From Linyphia triangularis (taxonomy: Eukaryota; Arthropoda; Arachnida; Araneae; Linyphiidae): a stretch of 64,000 nucleotides of DNA. The notes under the pieces are model-generated. The model did no database searches. It saw only the letters and a list, made by a program, of their open reading frames with translations, and had not been told where the DNA came from. Location of the stretch: contig OZ021725.1 of assembly GCA_963978545.1 (NCBI GenBank), positions 85,048,305-85,112,304 on the forward strand, read 5' to 3'. Shown one piece after another: positions 59,794-64,000 of the stretch. The stretch's first letter is position 1. Each line of letters opens with the position of its first letter. Made by a program: the position numbers and the translations under genes.

Positions 59794-60020
59794 GTTGTAT
59801 GTCCAATGGACGATTCCCGCATTTTAAATTTTTTTATTCAATTCTAAATGTTTCGAAAAGGCCATAAACACAAAAAGTTCTGCTCAATGCTCTTTTTCTT
59901 TTTTTTATTTTGCAATCAAAATTACCTTGTTCGACGTTGGCGAGAAAACAACTTGTTACGCTGGAGAAACTCTTCTATGTAATTGGATAAATGCCAATGC
60001 AAGAAAATGATTTCCATTTG
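59794..60020 (+). repeat. Uninterrupted copy of the repeat that hosts Copia
   Basis: GAATTC-like sequence, then AAATGTTTCGAAAAGGCCATAAA at about 59847-59870, matches the left flank of Copia. It runs straight on into sequence matching the right flank (AAAAGTTCTGCTCAATGC against AAACTTCTGTTCACTGC). The left end (TGTCCAATGGACGATTCCCG) matches the inverted right end of the first copy. The right limit is unclear. Confidence 0.65.
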
Positions 60021-60371
60021 AAAAACGGATGATTTTGAAATTATTCAAGAAATAATATCCTCTACATTTGATTCTTTTCATCTAAATTTATTCAGAATTG
60101 AAAGTATAGGATTGGATAGTCTTTTCTATATTATTTTTATTTTCTTTTAATTTTTTGAATAAAATATGCATAATTATCTACCAGTATAACTAACTTTGAA
60201 AACCCTCATACTATATTTTACACTGATGTTCCCTTATTTTCGTGGATTAAAATTGATTATATTTCTTTTTACTTTCTTTTTTTAATTCATTTAATAGTTA
60301 ATTTATGAATATTAGAGCATTTTATAACAGAATTTAACAATTAACTTTTGGTTTTTTTCTGGAAAAGGAAG

Positions 60372-60620
60372 TGGTCAATTACTAGCATGGCTGTGGTCAA
60401 TTACTAATGTCTACTTGGTCAATTACTGGCAAAATTGCTTTTGGTAAGAAATTCTGATGATATTTTAAATTGTAAAAAGGACTGGAACACCATGTTAATT
60501 TATTATTGAGCTTCATTAATCAATTTATATTTTGGGAAGTTTTCATAACATTCCGTTAATAATTTTTTTAAGAAAAAAAATTAAATGTGTAGAAACTTGC
60601 ACTAAATGGTCAATTACTGG
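60372..60620 (+). repeat. TGGTCAATTACT repeats, three at 22-bp spacing
   Basis: TGGTCAATTACT occurs at 60372, 60394 and 60416, and again at 60607. The complement AGTAATTGACCA holds TAATTG, a homeodomain-type core. Could be a chance microrepeat or a clustered binding site. Confidence 0.75.
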
Positions 60621-61458
60621 TAGGTTCACCTTATAATATTGTTAGAATATATTACCCCTCGAAAAAATGTCTTAATATTTTATATGCAAACCCAATATAT
60701 GTACTAATTTTATGTAAGTTATGTGTAAAAACTGAAATAAAATTATTCAAGGTCAAATAAAGTAATTATATATACAAATTTATGATTAAGATTTTTGACA
60801 GGAAACTCTAGTAACATGAATATTAATATTATTGTAAAGTACATTCCTGAGAATTGTTTTAACAATGATGTTTAATGGTTTTGCCTTTAAGTTGTCTTTT
60901 GAACACATAACTTCTATTCGAAGCCATCGTCAAATGTTATTAACACAATTTTAAAAATAAATTTAGTTGAAAGAAGGTTATAGTTGCTGAATCATAATTC
61001 AAATTAAAGCAGTGTTTATCGTCGAAAAGGTAAACATTGACGAAGGAAATATTCACGGGCCAATTGTGATTTACCAAGTAAGTGACGCCATATATATAGG
61101 GCAATTCCATGATAACGGACTAACATTCTAGTGTTATTTTAACACAAATACAATCCCACTAAGGAAAGATTTTTAATTTTGACAGAAAATGGCACTTATA
61201 TAAATATTTGAAGGGTACATGATTCTTATTCTGGGTATTAGAATTTGTTGCCATTTAATTAGAGTGCACAATTTGGTTATAAAGTCAAGGTAACGGACTA
61301 ACTGAAAAAGAACATAGTTCTTTTGTTCATTCAAAAATTTTAAAAGTCTGTGAATTATATAATGTAAAATAAATAAATGATGTATAGAATGAAAGAGTAA
61401 GTGGTAATGGACAAACAAAATCATAGTAATGGACTAACATACAGTAGGTATAAAAAAA
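60621..61458. other. No gene; scattered TAAYGGACWAAC motif
   Basis: TAACGGACTAAC at 61113 and 61291, TAATGGACAAAC at 61404 and TAATGGACTAAC at 61427. Otherwise AT-rich. Confidence 0.45.
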
Positions 61459-61799
61459 AAGTCTCCATACGGAAGTCAAAGTTGCAAATAAATTAGCATA
61501 ATTTCTAATCTTTTGCTTCATATCACCAGTAACTACTGAAATATGTTTCATTTGATTCTTTAAAATAATTTTATAGTAAATGCCTGTTTTTACAAAATGC
61601 AGCAAGTATTTAAATTGAAATATTTAGGAAATGTTGCTAACTGCCATACAAAAAATGTTTCAGTATGCAATATGAAAATTAATTCTGAAGTCTTCCACAA
61701 CAGATTTGCAGTAAATTTTTAAAATATGAAGTGTACGCAAGTGCCTTGAAGACATGATAGCAGCAATTGTTTAATTTTACCTCGTAGCTGATCGTCTTA

Positions 61800-62104
61800 A
61801 AATGGAGTTTCGAAAACTAGTTGTCAGTTGGCGATTCAGTTATGAAATTATGGATTATCTATAAAAAAAATTGGGGAAATCTTTTATATATTGAAGCCTA
61901 TAGTACAATATATTATTAAAAGACACCATGAGCTTCAAACTTTTGAGGATAGAGATCGATCCGGATGATCTTCAAAGCTAAAAAGCTTGCTTAAAAGAAA
62001 TATCCTATAATAAGGTTCAAGATAATCCGCAAATAAGTGCACCTCAAGTCGCACATGGCTTAAAAATTGACAAAAAAACATTGAAAAGAATTCTCAAGAG
62101 ACAA
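61800..62104 (+). pseudogene. Tc1-like transposase, N-terminal remnant
   Basis: VQYIIKRHHELQTFEDRDRSG (61903-61965) is followed by a stop and a frameshift, then NPQISAPQVAHGLKIDKKT (from 62024) and LKRILKR. These match the paired DNA-binding helices of Tc1 transposases (RSGRP linker, then SAPQVA). The catalytic part is absent on this strand. Confidence 0.75.
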
Positions 62105-62109
62105 TTTTT

Positions 62110-62565
62110 GTGCATTTGTTACAAGATTTTGTGTTTAAATTTCAAGATACACTTACCAATCCCTACTTCCTTCTACAAAATATACATTGCTGACACCAGC
62201 AGCCCATATACACCACCACACCATAATGCCTCCTCCACTGTGTTTGACAGTTCCACATAAATTCTAAATTAACATTTGTTGATTTGGTTTTATCCAGACC
62301 ATAACTCGATTATCTGACCCTTGGATATTAAATTTTAATTCATCATTAAAAAGAACTGATTCACAAAAAGATAACTGATAACTTGCATGCTTTTTTTGCA
62401 AACTCAAGGCGCTTTTTTCTGTTACAGGTACTTATTTAAGGATTCTTACGGGCTGAAAGTTCATTCAGACCCGCTATTTTTATAATATTTCTCACCGTTT
62501 GAGATGTCCCTTCAATATTTTTATAAATTTTTAACCCATGTGCGACTTAAGCAATATCTCCAAAG
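62110..62565 (-). pseudogene. Tc1-like transposase, central remnant
   Basis: In order on the minus strand: VAHGLKI, TVRNIIKIAGLNELSARKNP, KKRLEFAKKA, NDELKFNIQGSDNRVMVW and VKHSGGGIMVWWCIWAAGVS, with stops and frameshifts between. This is the second helix-turn-helix through the DE-KF and GGG-MVW region of Tc1 transposase. The N-terminus is deleted and the C-terminus is missing. Confidence 0.8.
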
Positions 62566-62730
62566 TATTTCAATTTAAATACTTGCTGCGTTTTGTAAAA
62601 ACCGACATTTATTTTAAACTTATTTTAAAGAACCAAATTAAACATAATTTCAATAGTAATTGAAGATATGAAGCAAAAGAGTAGAAATTATGTTAATTTA
62701 TTTGTAACTTTGGCTTCCGTACTGAGACTG

Positions 62731-63827
62731 TATACACATACCCACGGTATGTGTCTATAATCAAATAAATCTGGTGACCAAGCACAGAACATAAACTTAA
62801 GCATTTAAATATAATTGAATATATAAACATATTGAAATAGCTTGTTTTTGTTTTTTTACATTGTGATGCCATAAAAAATATGGTAATTGTTTTTTGAGGT
62901 TGTACATTATTATGTCTTGTGTGCTATTAAACAAGGCATAATTTTACCTCTTCTTCTGTTATCCGATAAGCGTACTGCAGCTTAGTCAAGACATCATCTC
63001 TAGTTTAATTCAAACATATATCTTATTTCCTTTTTGAATTTATCTTAGCAATCATCATATTTTGGTAAGAGTGCCTTGCTGGTTATCCGAGCTACATGTG
63101 AAGCTGTAATGACCGAAGATGAAAATTCACTATTCAAAATGTTTCATCTTGTGTTAATGATCATCAATTCAAAGTGTATGACTTTTTCTAAGCTTTAGGA
63201 TCAGACCTACTTAAGTGTAATATTACTCTTAAGTAAGGTTATTTGTAAAACCTGAGATATAAAATATCTATAGTTTTGTGTTTAATAGCATTCTTTCCTG
63301 GTTTCATACGGCTGTTATGACGCTGGTACAACATTTTATCATATAAATGATCTGTTATCCAAAAAGTCAGTCAACTAATTTTTACTATTTTGTAGTCAAT
63401 AGGTCCTTGCCATATTTGAAAGAAAGTTTCTCAAAAGCACCTTTGGGGAGAATTTAGTTGATGGTTCATGGAGAAGACAAACCAACACTGATCTGACATG
63501 GAACAAGAGCCTGCTAAACCAGATGGGTGAAGCAAGACTTTCCTGGTCAATGACGTAGAGCTGAAGACGATTATGATAGTCAACAGGTAAATTACTCTTT
63601 TGATAGCAAAACTAGTTTTCTGGCTAAAATTTTTTAAATGAAAAATGCCATTATTGTTCATGTAGTTTTACTCATTTTATAATTTTTGCGCAGGAAAAGT
63701 GTGCATAAAAATTACTTATGGTTCAAATATATTTGAGTCATAAGCTTCAATTCCATTGACTATCCATGCACAATATTAATTTTTAACTAAAAATATGTCA
63801 ATTTAAATTCTTTATAGTTTTGAAATT
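62731..63827. other. No recognisable feature
   Basis: AT-rich; ORF of 76 codons on the minus strand without domains. Confidence 0.45.
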
Positions 63828-63935
63828 ACTATATATGTATATATATATGTGTATATGTATATATTATATATGTGTGTATGTATATATATAGGTATGTATA
63901 TATATGCATATAGATGTATGTATATATATACATAA
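63828..63935 (+). repeat. TATATG/TA microsatellite
   Basis: Runs of TATATATATG, GTATATGTATAT and TGTGTGTATG. The reverse-strand ORF here is low-complexity Tyr/Ile and not a gene. Confidence 0.9.
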
Positions 63936-64000
63936 CAAAAGGAAAAAAATGAAATTACAAATGTAAAATCAAAAACATCAAAGCTATAGAAATACAACAA

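Larger units (their letters stand above)
61459..62730. mobile_element. Tc1/mariner relic, two 5' halves in inverted order
   Basis: The outer arms (about 61460-61620 and 62570-62730) are inverted copies: ATACGGAAGTCAAAGTTGCA against GTACGGAAGCCAAAGTTACA, and GCAGCAAGTATTTAAATTGA in both. The right end reads CAGTCTCAGTACGG inverted, followed by TA, as in Tc1-like elements. Each arm is followed inward by 5' transposase sequence; the two coding halves meet near 62107. Confidence 0.8.

Overview
The window is eukaryotic, AT-rich, and mostly non-coding and transposon-derived. It looks like arthropod nuclear DNA. The single host gene encodes a bHLH protein closest to arthropod Delilah. The repeat content (tRNA-derived SINEs, hAT, piggyBac and Tc1/mariner relics, one Copia element, degenerate satellites) fits a large, AT-rich arthropod genome. 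A chelicerate such as a spider is my best guess, but no species marker is visible.

Layout. 1-3.2 kb: foldback MITE, an ATCGATA-rich hAT-type MITE with 8-bp target duplication, a truncated second copy, repeat fragments, and a diverged tandem duplication whose second unit carries a SINE. 4.5-5.9 kb: a broken 47-bp satellite and a mariner-type MITE. 9.3-10.7 kb: the delilah-like gene on the minus strand, an uninterrupted 270-codon ORF with a plausible 5'-UTR splice acceptor and poly(A) signals. 11.2-12.0 kb: GC-richer sequence upstream of it, a candidate control region. 14.4-16.7 kb: a decayed ~200-bp tandem array with a younger 329-bp duplication inside. 17.8-22.7 kb: four SINEs, a hAT relic with transposase C-terminal remains, and a piggyBac-like MITE.

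24.48-29.24 kb holds the only autonomous-looking mobile element: a complete Copia (Pseudoviridae) retrotransposon. It has LTRs of 282 and 278 bp that differ by one tetranucleotide, a 5-bp target duplication, a primer site matching the anticodon arm of initiator tRNA-Met, a purine tract, and one intact 1366-codon Gag-Pol ORF. It interrupts an older repeat that is seen uninterrupted near 59.8 kb.

30.8-45.5 kb: a second foldback MITE copy, members of two dispersed families (called A and B here), a 36-bp minisatellite enclosed by inverted repeats, a 429-bp palindromic MITE with 8-bp target duplication, a pyrimidine-only minisatellite, a piggyBac-like MITE and a 111-bp tandem repeat. 48.1-49.05 kb: a SINE interrupted by a ~770-bp copy of 42.84-43.61 kb. 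50.8-55.0 kb: a second ATCGATA-rich hAT MITE, a long palindrome, a TIR element, an array of GATATCGC palindromes and another hAT-type MITE. 55.8-64 kb: a second SINE-like family, a family-B copy, a direct-repeat pair, phased TAATTGACCA motifs, a Tc1 relic made of two inverted 5' halves, and TATATG microsatellite at the edge.

No operon-like or multigene system is visible. The value of the window lies in the delilah locus, one probably young Copia insertion, and several readable insertion and rearrangement histories.
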